NCBI RefSeq assembly: GCF_900104635.1
Contig: NZ_FNWC01000007.1
Location: 1,463,421 to 1,527,420 of the forward strand
Length of the DNA stretch: 64,000 nucleotides
Reading direction: 5' to 3'
Source: Coprococcus phoceensis
GTDB lineage: Bacteria > Bacillota > Clostridia > Lachnospirales > Lachnospiraceae
Each line of letters starts with the position of its first letter. The stretch's first letter is position 1. The position numbers were made by a program, and so were the translations under genes. The notes beneath the pieces are model-generated. The model saw only the letters and a list, made by a program, of their open reading frames with translations, was not told the DNA's origin and made no database searches. Shown piece after piece: positions 16,898 through 26,063 of this stretch.

Positions 16898-18865
16898 TTA
16901 TTTTACAATCCGGTAATATTCTTTTGCGGTAATCGCAAATACAATCGCATAAAATACTGCAAACACAATCACTGTAATAATCGTGGATGTCATAAACAAT
17001 GACACATTTGTCAAATTCATCAGTGAAAGAAGTTTTGTGATTACTTTAAACGCCACCGCTATATGCACAACCGCAACTACAAGCGGAAGGAAGAATACGA
17101 TCATTACCTGACTTCGGATCGACTGTTTTACCTCACGTCTGCTCATACCGACTTTCTGCATGATCGCAAATCGCTCTTTATCGTCATATCCTTCTGAAAT
17201 CTGTTTGTAGTAGATAATCAGTACCATCGCCATCAGGAACAGTGCTCCTAAAAAGATGCCAAGGAATAAGAAAGATCCATAAAATGAATACATCATGTCG
17301 CGCTCTAATTCCCTGCATTCTACCGGGGATAATGCATCGATTTTTCCCAATGAATTACGAATCTCTTCCAATGCCGGAAGCTGGTCTTTCACACTCTCAC
17401 GAAAATCAATATTTCGATAATAACGATTTCCCATATTGTCTGCGTAAGTTTCTGAGAGATGATCGATTATCGACTGGTTTGGTACTATCAAATAATAGAT
17501 ATCAATCATCATATATGTTTCTTTATCCACCTTCATATCTTTCAGGTTTTTTCTGACTTGATATGTGGTTCCATCTATCTCGATCTCGGACGGTTTGCTC
17601 TTACTTTTCGTTGAGTATAAAAGCACTTCATTTTCAGATAGCTCAACATTTTTGTGTTCCAGTTTATTATAAGTGTCCTGAGTCATCAAATACATGCTTC
17701 CATAAGACCCTTCTTTGACAGAAGTCATATCATCTTTAGACAAGATAAACTTATTTTGTACTCGGTTGACCGCAAATGGTGTCGCCTCATACTGCTCATC
17801 ATTCCGGTAAGTAAGCCCATATTTTTCTACTATATCTGTGATGGTCTGATCAATGGATGCTTTTTCTTCCTCCGACAACTCCGTTCCGGAAATTGTCACA
17901 TCATGCGGAAATCTTGTCTTTAATATATCCTCCATCCCAACATACAATGCCACTGTTGTGGAGACCATAACAAGCACCATCGTACTCAAAATACAAATGT
18001 TGGCAAGTCCCACCGCATTTTGTTTCATACGATATAACATTCCTGAAACAGATGTAAAATGTTTCGTATTGTAGTAAAATTTTTTATTTTTCTTTAACAG
18101 TTTCAATAAAGCAATACTTCCTGCTGTAAAAAGTGCGTATGTTCCGATGATAACAAGTATCACGGCGACAAAAAACAGACCCATTGCTGTAAGCGGTGAT
18201 TCCGTTGTCTGTGCGATATAATATCCGCCTCCCAGTGCAGCCACGCCGATAATAGTCATAATGACTTTTGTTTTTGGTTCTTTCTCGCCCTGTTTTCCAC
18301 CATGGAGCAATTCAATCGGATTGGCAAGTTTGATCTGGATCAAATTAAAGAGCAGATTCGCCGCAAAGATCCCACTAAACAAAAATAATGTCCCGCTAAT
18401 TGCTTTTATTTCTATTGAAAACTTCAGCGCTACGTCAAAATGTAACATTTTGAGCAAAAACAAAAAAATCAGTTTGTTGAGGAGAATCCCTCCGCCAAGT
18501 CCAAGAATCAGACTGATCGCAACCACAATCAGTGTCTCACATATAAGCATTTTGGCGATGTGGCTCTTTCCAAGACCCAACACATTGTAAAGTCCGATTT
18601 CTTTTTTTCGCTGTTTCATCAAAAAACTATTCGTGTAAAACAGAAAGATCACTGCAAAGATTCCAACTACACATGTTCCATATGAAAGAATAATCATTAA
18701 GCTGTCTGACCCCGGCATCTGCCGGATTCCTTCATTATATAGAAGAGAATGCATGATATAGAACATTGCAATCGTGACCACACAGGTAAATATATACGGC
18801 ACATAACTTTTCCGGTTTTTCTTTAAATTTGTGACTGCCAGTTTTCCATAAATTGAACTACTCAA
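16898..18865 (-). CDS. bceB: BceB-type ABC transporter permease (FtsX-like, ten helices)
   Basis: A 655-residue permease of the peptide-7 exporter family. The layout is one N-terminal helix, a cluster of helices, a long extracellular loop (about residues 315-520) that senses or binds peptide antibiotics in known BceB proteins, then three C-terminal helices with FtsX domain character (KERFAIMQKVGMSRREVKQ). It works with BceA encoded just upstream, whose last codons it overlaps. The most likely start is a TTG at 18865 after GGGGGTGA; a GTG three codons earlier is also possible. Bce modules give resistance to bacitracin or cationic peptides by flux-sensing through BceS. Confidence 0.88.
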   Translation of the reverse strand: MSSSIYGKLAVTNLKKNRKSYVPYIFTCVVTIAMFYIMHSLLYNEGIRQMPGSDSLMIILSYGTCVVGIFAVIFLFYTNSFLMKQRKKEIGLYNVLGLGKSHIAKMLICETLIVVAISLILGLGGGILLNKLIFLFLLKMLHFDVALKFSIEIKAISGTLFLFSGIFAANLLFNLIQIKLANPIELLHGGKQGEKEPKTKVIMTIIGVAALGGGYYIAQTTESPLTAMGLFFVAVILVIIGTYALFTAGSIALLKLLKKNKKFYYNTKHFTSVSGMLYRMKQNAVGLANICILSTMVLVMVSTTVALYVGMEDILKTRFPHDVTISGTELSEEEKASIDQTITDIVEKYGLTYRNDEQYEATPFAVNRVQNKFILSKDDMTSVKEGSYGSMYLMTQDTYNKLEHKNVELSENEVLLYSTKSKSKPSEIEIDGTTYQVRKNLKDMKVDKETYMMIDIYYLIVPNQSIIDHLSETYADNMGNRYYRNIDFRESVKDQLPALEEIRNSLGKIDALSPVECRELERDMMYSFYGSFLFLGIFLGALFLMAMVLIIYYKQISEGYDDKERFAIMQKVGMSRREVKQSIRSQVMIVFFLPLVVAVVHIAVAFKVITKLLSLMNLTNVSLFMTSTIITVIVFAVFYAIVFAITAKEYYRIVK

Positions 18866-19625
18866 TGCCGTCACCCCCTGTTGTCAACACCGTCAACGTA
18901 TCAGAAATTTTCTGATAAAGTTCTTCATTGGAAAGGTTTCCGCGATATAACTGGTGGAACACTTCTCCATCTTTGATAAATAGTATTCTGTTTGCCGTGC
19001 TTGCCGCTTTTACACTATGTGTAACCATCAAGATCGTCTGCCCATCTGTATTGATTGTGTTAAACAATCTCAAAAGTTCTTCCGATGCCTTCGAATCTAA
19101 AGCTCCTGTCGGCTCATCTGCCAAAATCAACTGTGGTTTTGTGATCAACGCTCTTGCAACTGCTGCCCTTTGCTTCTGTCCCCCGGACACCTCATATGGA
19201 TATTTGTTCAACAAATGTGTGATGCCAAGCTGCTCTACAATCGGGCGAAGTCTGCTTTCCATCTCCGGATATTTTTTCCCTGCCAATACAAGTGGAAGGA
19301 AAATATTGTCTCTCAAAGAAAACGTATCCAATAAATTAAAATCCTGAAATACAAAGCCCAAATTCTGTCTTCTGAATGCAGCCATCTCACGTTCTTTGAT
19401 CGTAGTTAAGTCCCTTCCTTTTAAAAGAACCTTTCCTCCTGTCGGTTTATCCAACGCAGCCAAAATGTTCAAAAGAGTTGTTTTCCCAGAACCAGATTCT
19501 CCCATGATTGCCACGTACTCTCTCGGCTCCACCGAAAAATTCACATCCGCGAGCGCCTGCACCTGGTTCCCTCCAAAACGGGTCGTATATATTTTTTTTA
19601 CATTTTTTACTTCTAATAATGCCAT
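18858..19625 (-). CDS. bceA: BceA-type ABC transporter ATP-binding protein
   Basis: A 255-residue ATPase of the MacB/LolD/BceA group. Walker A GESGSGKTT near residue 40, VFQDFNLLDTFSLRDN, signature VSGGQKQR near 145, Walker B LILADEPTGALD, and VTHS switch. It pairs with BceB (overlapping gene). A perfect BceR-type dyad and promoter-like sequence lie upstream. The regulators bceR and bceS lie 1 kb upstream on the same strand, separated by a nuclease gene. The peptide substrate cannot be deduced. Confidence 0.9.
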   Translation of the reverse strand: MALLEVKNVKKIYTTRFGGNQVQALADVNFSVEPREYVAIMGESGSGKTTLLNILAALDKPTGGKVLLKGRDLTTIKEREMAAFRRQNLGFVFQDFNLLDTFSLRDNIFLPLVLAGKKYPEMESRLRPIVEQLGITHLLNKYPYEVSGGQKQRAAVARALITKPQLILADEPTGALDSKASEELLRLFNTINTDGQTILMVTHSVKAASTANRILFIKDGEVFHQLYRGNLSNEELYQKISDTLTVLTTGGDGIE

Positions 19626-19729
19626 ATCATTTCCACCTTTCTACTTTGTCTCTTTCTTGAATGCTCCTTTATTGTATAAGAAAAGATTTTTCCCTGCCAT
19701 AATTTCAGGTGACAATTTTGCAATCCAAT

Positions 19730-19745
19730 CTTACACTTTTGTAAG
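19730..19745. promoter_or_regulatory. BceR-type operator upstream of bceAB
   Basis: Perfect dyad CTTACA-N4-TGTAAG. This fits the TNACA-N4-TGTAA box described for Bacillus BceR-like regulators. It sits about 105 bp upstream of the bceA start and just upstream of a TATACAAT -10-like sequence. Confidence 0.7.
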
Positions 19746-19774
19746 GTTCAAAATGACTGGTTTGATTTGCTTTT

Positions 19775-20680
19775 TTATGGCTTACATCTGCCACATGGTT
19801 CATATCCCTTTTGAATCAATTCTTCTCTGGTTCCCTCATAGGTCTCTTTATTTTTTCCCTTCATATCTTTGACGCTTGAACAGGTTGGTTTGTGGAACTT
19901 CTTATTGTTCGTGTTCAAAACGTAACTCTCTACCTGATTATCTGAAGCCTGATTTGTTTGTTCTGTATCTGTTTCATGGCTGTCTCCGGTTGCATAATCA
20001 ATCTCAATCCCAGGCTGTACGTTGTACACATACACATGAAAAGAAAGTCCTTCTCCTTCATCTTCCACAGACTCTGCCTCCATTTCCACGCCGGATGCAA
20101 CAAGATTATCCCCCTCATAAATCGGTGTTACACGGTAACGGACATGATGTTCTGTCTCTTTTATATAATCTGCCACCATGTTTTCAAATGGAAGCATTCC
20201 ATCCACATTCATATATCTTGTCCCCGTAATGAGATTCTTTTCATTGGCATTTTCCGCAGTGAGCTGATAGCCAATCAAATGACACCGATTATACAAATAC
20301 TTTCCATCTACATTATCATACTTGACCGTATGCCATCCGGATGGTTTGATCTGCCCGATTTTTCCTCTTTCCTCATTTGGCATCAACTCTTTTCCAATCA
20401 TCGCTTCCGCCACGCCACATCTGCCTTTTGCATCCAGTTCACTGTAGGACTCAAACACATCTTCATCAAGTTCTGCCTCCGTAAAATCCGGTTTGTTATC
20501 ATGAATCGTGACATAGGGTTCTCCCGCATATTCCGGTACTGACTCAACCTCAATATGCTTTGTCACTTCAATCTGCTTACCATCGTTTTGTACGGTTTTA
20601 TTCAAGTTCTCGCAGCCTGTCACAGAAAACACCAGTACTACTGCCAGACAAGCCGCTATTTTTTTTCTTATGTTACTCAT
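19775..20680 (-). CDS. Secreted DNA/RNA non-specific endonuclease lipoprotein
   Basis: A 301-residue protein with a lipoprotein signal peptide (VFSVTGC, Cys near residue 22). Residues about 95-235 form an Endonuclease_NS_2-type nuclease with the NRCHLIGYQL motif, in which His is the general base, and GTRYMNVDGMLPFEN. The C-terminal 50 residues are a separate Ada-like cysteine domain (FHKPTCSSVKDM and GYEPCGRCKP), common in such Firmicute nucleases. The ATG at 20680 is chosen for its GGGAG site; the open frame extends to 20707 and overlaps bceS. It is co-oriented with bceRS and likely co-transcribed, which is unusual for a Bce locus. Confidence 0.85.
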   Translation of the reverse strand: MSNIRKKIAACLAVVLVFSVTGCENLNKTVQNDGKQIEVTKHIEVESVPEYAGEPYVTIHDNKPDFTEAELDEDVFESYSELDAKGRCGVAEAMIGKELMPNEERGKIGQIKPSGWHTVKYDNVDGKYLYNRCHLIGYQLTAENANEKNLITGTRYMNVDGMLPFENMVADYIKETEHHVRYRVTPIYEGDNLVASGVEMEAESVEDEGEGLSFHVYVYNVQPGIEIDYATGDSHETDTEQTNQASDNQVESYVLNTNNKKFHKPTCSSVKDMKGKNKETYEGTREELIQKGYEPCGRCKP

Positions 20681-20703
20681 CTTACTTCTCCCTTTTACTC
20701 TAA

Positions 20704-21699
20704 TCAAAAATCATCACGGTTCAAATTCAAAAAGATTTTTGTTCCTTTTGACACTTCCGATGATATATAAATTCTATGATTTAATTTATCGACGATGCTT
20801 TTGCAAAGATATAGGCCGATTCCCGTCGATTTCTTATCTGTTCTTCCGTTATACCCGGTAAATCCTTTTTCAAACACACGTGGAAGATCTTCCTGCCAAA
20901 TACCAATTCCGGTATCTTCTATCACCAGTACATTCTCTTTCTTTGGTTCTAAATAAATAGAAATCGTTCCTTCATTCGTGTACTTCAGTGCGTTGGATAA
21001 AATCTGTTCGACAACAAGGCCAAGCCACTTTTCATCTGTCAGTATCTTATTCTCAATCGGCTCATATTTCAGTTTTATTTTCTTGAGAATAAATAACTTA
21101 GAGTATTTTTTTACTGCAGGTTTGATAATCTCATCCATCGGGTACCACTGCAGCTTTAAGTCTGATGCCATATTCCCCAAACGGATATAAGACAGTGCCA
21201 TCTCCACATACTGTTCAATTTTAAATAGCTCCATCTCAAGCTCAGTGCGTTTTTCAAATGAAATCTCCTCAGCAGCCTGAAGTAAAATCCGCATTGCGGC
21301 AATCGGTGTTTTTATCTGATGCACCCAAAGACTGTAGTAATCAAGCATTTCTTTTCTAGCGATATTGTTATCAGACTCTATTTTCGCTTTCCCCTCGAAC
21401 AGTGTATTAACCATCTCCTGATAATACCTCTCCACCAGATCCTCAGGTTCTCCATCCTCCGGGACACAGATATTGATATTGAGATACTGTTCCTCCATCC
21501 GCTTACATTTTCCATAATATTTCACAAAATCAACAGCAAGAAGAATCACCTCCACACTAAAACAAAGTGCAAATGCATACCACACGGTGTCTGCCGATAT
21601 ATCATACAACATTAAAATGACTGTAAAAATCACAGCGAAACTAAAGCTAATTCCTATCCATCTTTTATTTTTCTTCCAGTATGATCTGAATTCTTTCAT
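20704..21699 (-). CDS. bceS: BceS-type intramembrane-sensing histidine kinase
   Basis: A 331-residue kinase with two N-terminal helices (about 14-60) and almost no extracellular loop, as in intramembrane-sensing kinases that read transport flux through BceAB. The phospho-acceptor lies in the H-box WVHQIKTPIAAM (near residue 128). The N-box LSNALKYTNEG, G1 VIEDTGIGI and G2 GIGLYLCKSIV follow. It overlaps bceR by 4 nt. It should phosphorylate BceR in response to a peptide antibiotic. Confidence 0.92.
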   Translation of the reverse strand: MKEFRSYWKKNKRWIGISFSFAVIFTVILMLYDISADTVWYAFALCFSVEVILLAVDFVKYYGKCKRMEEQYLNINICVPEDGEPEDLVERYYQEMVNTLFEGKAKIESDNNIARKEMLDYYSLWVHQIKTPIAAMRILLQAAEEISFEKRTELEMELFKIEQYVEMALSYIRLGNMASDLKLQWYPMDEIIKPAVKKYSKLFILKKIKLKYEPIENKILTDEKWLGLVVEQILSNALKYTNEGTISIYLEPKKENVLVIEDTGIGIWQEDLPRVFEKGFTGYNGRTDKKSTGIGLYLCKSIVDKLNHRIYISSEVSKGTKIFLNLNRDDF

Positions 21700-22370
21700 G
21701 TCTCTATAATATATCCAATCCCTTTCTTTGTCTTTATAAACTCTACAGCAGCAAGTTCAGCAAGTTTCCGCCTAAGCCTTGTGACATTGACTGTCAGTGT
21801 ATTGTCATCCACAAAAGCATCGCTCTCCCAAAGTGCCGTCATCAACTCTTCTCTTGTCACAATTTTTCCTGCATGCTCCATCAAAACCTGCAAAATCTTA
21901 AATTCATTTTTAGTCAATTCCGTCTTTTTTTCTTTATAGCTTACAATCCCATCATTCAGATTCAGCAACAGTCCCTGATGCTCCAGAACATTTAAATTTC
22001 CCTGAAATGAGTAGGCTCTTCGCAGCATTGCCTGCACTTTGGCTGTCACAACATTCAGATCGAATGGTTTTTCAATAAAATCATCGCCGCCCATATTCAT
22101 CGCCATCACAATATTCATATTATCGGATGCCGACGACAAAAATACAATCGGTGTCTTTGCTATTTTTCGTATCTCCGTACACCAGTGAAACCCATTAAAC
22201 AGTGGCAATATAATATCCATCAGCACCAGCTGCGGATCAAACTCCAAAAAATCATTCATCACATTTTTAAAATCTTTGACATAGCGCACTTCATAGTCCC
22301 ATTTTTCCAAATGACTGCTCAGTGTCTTCGCAATCATCATATCATCTTCTACAATCAATATCTTATACAT
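21696..22370 (-). CDS. bceR: BceR-type OmpR-family response regulator
   Basis: A 224-residue regulator. The receiver domain spans 1-115 with acidic residues ED near 9, phospho-acceptor Asp in QLVLMDIILPLF (near 52) and Lys in EKPF. The C-terminal winged helix ends in RRKLAEL and GIGYIIE. The ATG at 22370 follows AGGAGGAG; twelve upstream codons in frame are not counted. It overlaps bceS by 4 nt. The dyad at 19730-19745 upstream of bceA is its likely target. Confidence 0.93.
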   Translation of the reverse strand: MYKILIVEDDMMIAKTLSSHLEKWDYEVRYVKDFKNVMNDFLEFDPQLVLMDIILPLFNGFHWCTEIRKIAKTPIVFLSSASDNMNIVMAMNMGGDDFIEKPFDLNVVTAKVQAMLRRAYSFQGNLNVLEHQGLLLNLNDGIVSYKEKKTELTKNEFKILQVLMEHAGKIVTREELMTALWESDAFVDDNTLTVNVTRLRRKLAELAAVEFIKTKKGIGYIIET

Positions 22371-22415
22371 GGTACTCCTCCTTCTTCGCTCTCTATTGTA
22401 ACACATAAAAACAGA

Positions 22416-23612
22416 TTATTCATAGCTCCAGAAAATGCTGATTTTATGCAGTATTTCTTCATCTTTATAAGAATATTTGACACGGGATAACTGATATAAT
22501 TTTCCCAAATACTCCGCGGCCTCTTTCACCATTTCTTCCAGCATCGGCTCTTTTGCTTCTGCATATACCGCTTCATTTGCAAATTTAAAAACGACCTGGC
22601 TTTGCTTATTTTGAATGCTCTCTTTCATCTTTGCAAGAATGGTATCTTTTTCATATGTCTCATAATACATCCCATTCAACACATAATAATTCGCATCTTT
22701 AGCCGTGCATTTTGGAAGTGCGATCACATCATCCGGCTTATGGGTCTGAAACAATTCCTCCTCCGAGATACAGAGGTAATCATAAACAATATTTGTGTCC
22801 ACTTCCTCCAAATACACCGGGTCTCCCCATGTTGTATCCACATAGTAATAGTCTTCTCCACAAGAGACCAAATTCCACGCATGCGGCACCTCTTCACTTG
22901 ATTCAGGACGCTTGGCTGTCCCTGTCACATAAGTGCAAAATACATTCAACCGCTCCAATAAATACTGCGTCGTTCTCGCATAGCCTGCGCAGACAGATTC
23001 CCCGTTAACCAATACACTGTAAATATTCTGATTGTCTGAGGCTCCTTCCCTGTAATCCGTATGGTTGATCACATATTCATATACATATTGAATTTTTTCA
23101 TACTCTGCCCCATCCTTCGGCGCTCCATCAAGCACTTCCTGTGTTATTGCATCAATCTCTTTTTGTTTGCGCTCCCGCTCTTCTTGTCCATACTGATATT
23201 CAGGGTTTAAAACAGAATAGCTTTCTGTTCCTTTTTGGTAAATCGTTGTCTTCCCTCTTCCGTCACACCAGAAAATCTCCGGATAATCATTGAGCACAAA
23301 TTGAAACAACTGATTGTTCTTTTTTGCATCTGCACTGTGCAGATAAATTTCTCCATTTCCATCCAACACTCCTTGCAAAATTTGCTGATACACCACTTTG
23401 TCTTCTTCAGACAACGATTCATAATAATATTTTTGTGCCGGATTCGTCTCTTTCAAATTGACCTTTTGATACGGAATTTCATTTCGCTTTTCATAGCTTC
23501 TTTCCCATTTTAATCCATATGTTCCAACCATCCCCAGAACAACAACGACCGCTGCACTCATTCCAATGCCCAAAATCATTCCGAGACAACCTCTCTTCTT
23601 TTTTCTCGCCAT
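22416..23612 (-). CDS. Membrane-anchored transglutaminase-like protein
   Basis: A 398-residue protein with an N-terminal membrane anchor (residues 11-32) and an extracellular transglutaminase-like domain at about 160-270. The triad is readable: Cys in GESVCAGYA, His in EVPHAWNLV, Asp in YYYVDTTWGDP. Such bacterial proteins are usually peptidases or act on cell-wall peptides rather than cross-linking. It lies 45 bp upstream of bceR on the same strand and may share its transcript. The C-terminal 100 residues are not recognised. Confidence 0.85.
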   Translation of the reverse strand: MARKKKRGCLGMILGIGMSAAVVVVLGMVGTYGLKWERSYEKRNEIPYQKVNLKETNPAQKYYYESLSEEDKVVYQQILQGVLDGNGEIYLHSADAKKNNQLFQFVLNDYPEIFWCDGRGKTTIYQKGTESYSVLNPEYQYGQEERERKQKEIDAITQEVLDGAPKDGAEYEKIQYVYEYVINHTDYREGASDNQNIYSVLVNGESVCAGYARTTQYLLERLNVFCTYVTGTAKRPESSEEVPHAWNLVSCGEDYYYVDTTWGDPVYLEEVDTNIVYDYLCISEEELFQTHKPDDVIALPKCTAKDANYYVLNGMYYETYEKDTILAKMKESIQNKQSQVVFKFANEAVYAEAKEPMLEEMVKEAAEYLGKLYQLSRVKYSYKDEEILHKISIFWSYE

Positions 23613-23689
23613 GTTTCTCTCCTCTTTTATTCACGATCCCTTTTTTTCAGAATATCATAACAGTAATAGATTTCCTATGAGGTATTTTT

Positions 23690-24955
23690 ATGAACCGTAT
23701 CACTACCGCACAGATTGACAACGCTGATAAAGGAAAACTTCAGATCAATGTCACCTCCGACATAAATTCCTATCCAATCTCAGAGGCTAAAATATCCATT
23801 ACTTATACCGGCGTTCCAGAATCTCCGATTGAAGAATTGACAACCGATTCCTCAGGACAGACCGAAGTGTTGGAATTAGATACACCACCACTTGAATACA
23901 GCCTAAATCCAACTATCGAATACCAGCCATATTCCGAATACACTCTGAACGTGTCTGCTCCTGGTTTCGAACCACTAAGTATTGCCGGGGCAGAAATCCT
24001 TCCGGACGTCACCGCCATCCAGAATATTACTATGCACCCGATGACCGATCCAGAACCTCCGGAGGATGTATTTGTTATTCCCGCTCACACATTATATGGA
24101 GAATATCCACCTAAAATTCCAGAAGATGAAATCAAGCCTCTGCAGGAAACCGGCGAAATTGTACTGAGCCGGGTTGTCGTACCGGAATACATTGTCGTTC
24201 ACGACGGCTCTCCGCGAGACAGCACTGCAAAAAACTACTATGTCAAATATAAAGATTATATCAAAAATGTGGCATCCAGCGAAATTTATGCCACATGGCC
24301 ACAGGATACTATCCGTGCAAATGTGCTCGCGATTATGTCATTTACACTAAACCGCGTCTATACTGAATGGTACAGAAATCAAGGATACGACTTTACAATC
24401 ACTTCCTCAACTGCCTTCGACCACAAATGGATTCCGGAGCGTAACGTCTTTGATACAATCTCAGAAATCGTAGATGAGCAGTTTGCAAGCTATCTGTCCC
24501 GTCCAAATGTCAGGCAGCCAATTTTGACTCAATACTGTGACGGCAGGCGTGTCCAATGTCCGAACTGGATGACACAGTGGGGTTCCAAGGCACTCGGCGA
24601 CCAAGGATACTCACCTATTGAAATTCTGCGCTACTACTACGGTGACAATATGTACATTAATACTGCTCAGGAAATTTCCGGCGTACCTTCCTCGTGGCCT
24701 GGCTATACCCTTTCCAATGGTTCTTCCGGGGACAAAGTTCGTCAGATGCAGGAACAACTCAATGTGATTGCCGGTGCCTATCCTGCAATTCCAAAAGTTG
24801 CTGTGGACGGCATCTATGGTCCTGCGACTGCTGCCTCTGTGCGAAAATTCCAATCCGTCTTTGGACTCCCTGAAACGGGAACAGTCGATTATCGCACATG
24901 GTATAAAATCTCCGAAATTTACGTAGGAGTCTCCAGAATTGCTGAGCTCGTGTAA
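23690..24955 (+). CDS. SleC-like spore cortex-lytic enzyme with peptidoglycan-binding domain
   Basis: A 421-residue protein matching SleC of clostridia in order of parts. An N-terminal beta-rich region covers about 1-115 (KLQINVTSDINSYPISEAKISI). The central catalytic part covers 155-325 with the SpoIID/SleC-like segments PEYIVVHDGSPRDS, YIKNVASSEIYATWP and LNRVYTEWYRNQGYDF. A C-terminal PG_binding_1 domain covers about 345-412 (GDKVRQMQEQLNVI, VDGIYGPATAASVRKFQ). SleC is a lytic transglycosylase that degrades spore cortex at germination. No Csp protease gene is close. It indicates a spore former. Confidence 0.85.
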   Translation: MNRITTAQIDNADKGKLQINVTSDINSYPISEAKISITYTGVPESPIEELTTDSSGQTEVLELDTPPLEYSLNPTIEYQPYSEYTLNVSAPGFEPLSIAGAEILPDVTAIQNITMHPMTDPEPPEDVFVIPAHTLYGEYPPKIPEDEIKPLQETGEIVLSRVVVPEYIVVHDGSPRDSTAKNYYVKYKDYIKNVASSEIYATWPQDTIRANVLAIMSFTLNRVYTEWYRNQGYDFTITSSTAFDHKWIPERNVFDTISEIVDEQFASYLSRPNVRQPILTQYCDGRRVQCPNWMTQWGSKALGDQGYSPIEILRYYYGDNMYINTAQEISGVPSSWPGYTLSNGSSGDKVRQMQEQLNVIAGAYPAIPKVAVDGIYGPATAASVRKFQSVFGLPETGTVDYRTWYKISEIYVGVSRIAELV

Positions 24956-24988
24956 GGCAACACCTTCAATTAGGGACAGGGGTATGTT

Positions 24989-25033
24989 CAATTGGGGACG
25001 TAGTAAAATTCAATTTTACTACGTCCCCAATTG
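24989..25033. repeat. Perfect 22-bp inverted repeat with 1-nt centre (REP/MITE-like)
   Basis: Left arm 24989-25010 (CAATTGGGGACGTAGTAAAA plus TT) and right arm 25012-25033 are exact reverse complements around one C. The right arm ends at the rseP stop codon. A related GGGACAGGGG block precedes it at 24973. It could terminate sleC and rseP in both directions, but the GGGGAC/GTCCCC arms resemble dispersed REP-like repeats of Firmicutes. Confidence 0.8.
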
Positions 25034-26062
25034 TTAAAATAATCTCTTTATATCGTTAAACATCACGAATATCATCAGCGCAAACAACAGCATCAATCCC
25101 GCGAAATGCACCATACCTTCTTTATCCGGCGGCACTCGTTTGCCTCGTATCGCCTCAATAAACAAAAACACAAGTCTTCCGCCATCCAATGCCGGAAATG
25201 GTATCAGATTCATCACACCAAGGTTTGCTGATAATAAAATGGCAATATTCATCAATTCTATAATCACAACCGATAATCCATATGATTTACTCTGCTCATA
25301 CGTATTTCCGACCATGTCAACGATACCAACGGGTCCGGATAGCTGATCAACTCCCACCTGCCCGGTGACAAGCATCTTCAAACTTTCTAAAGTGGTACAG
25401 ATCCAAAATTTCACTTCATAAGCCCCATACTGCAACGCCGTGAACAAATTCGCCTCTTCGTTCTTGCCAGGAGACATCAACCCTAGTTTGTATGCTCCGT
25501 TTTCATCTTTTTGAGGCGTAATTGTCACCTCATGTTTTTCCCCATCTCGCTCATATGTGAGGTCTACCGTTTCTCCCGGATGGAATACATTAAAGTAAAG
25601 CACCTCACGCCAAACATTAATTTTCTTTCCATTCATCTTAAGAATCCGGTCTCCAGCCTGCATTCCTTCTACCTCCGCAGAATATCCTGGTGTCACACCG
25701 GAAATCACCGGTTTATCATAGCCAACCCACGCAACCAGTATTACCGCAAAAATAAATGCCAATATAAAATTAAAAATCGGTCCGGCTGCAATAACAGAAA
25801 TTCTTGCCCAGACAGGCTTTGTGTTAAAACTTCCCTCGGACATATCCTCTACATCATCTTCGCCCATCATACAGGAGCCTCCGATTGGAAGCAGTTTGAT
25901 CGAATACCTTGTATCTCCGGCTACTTTGCTGAACAGGCGGGGACCCATTCCGATAGAAAACTCCTCCACATGGATTCCATTCTTTTTCGCCAGCAAAAAA
26001 TGTCCCAGTTCATGGATTGTCACAATCAGTCCGAACACCAATATTGCAAGTATAATTCCCAT
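25034..26062 (-). CDS. rseP: Site-2 intramembrane metalloprotease (RseP/RasP, M50)
   Basis: A 342-residue multipass protease. The zinc motif HELGH lies near residue 18, a PDZ domain covers about 115-190 (SAEVEGMQAGDRILKMNG), and the third zinc ligand lies in NLIPFPALDGGRL near 290. It cleaves membrane-embedded substrates such as anti-sigma factors and signal-peptide remnants. It begins 1 nt after the dxr stop, as the last gene of pyrH-frr-uppS-cdsA-dxr-rseP. Confidence 0.95.
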   Translation of the reverse strand: MGIILAILVFGLIVTIHELGHFLLAKKNGIHVEEFSIGMGPRLFSKVAGDTRYSIKLLPIGGSCMMGEDDVEDMSEGSFNTKPVWARISVIAAGPIFNFILAFIFAVILVAWVGYDKPVISGVTPGYSAEVEGMQAGDRILKMNGKKINVWREVLYFNVFHPGETVDLTYERDGEKHEVTITPQKDENGAYKLGLMSPGKNEEANLFTALQYGAYEVKFWICTTLESLKMLVTGQVGVDQLSGPVGIVDMVGNTYEQSKSYGLSVVIIELMNIAILLSANLGVMNLIPFPALDGGRLVFLFIEAIRGKRVPPDKEGMVHFAGLMLLFALMIFVMFNDIKRLF

Positions 26063-26063
26063 T

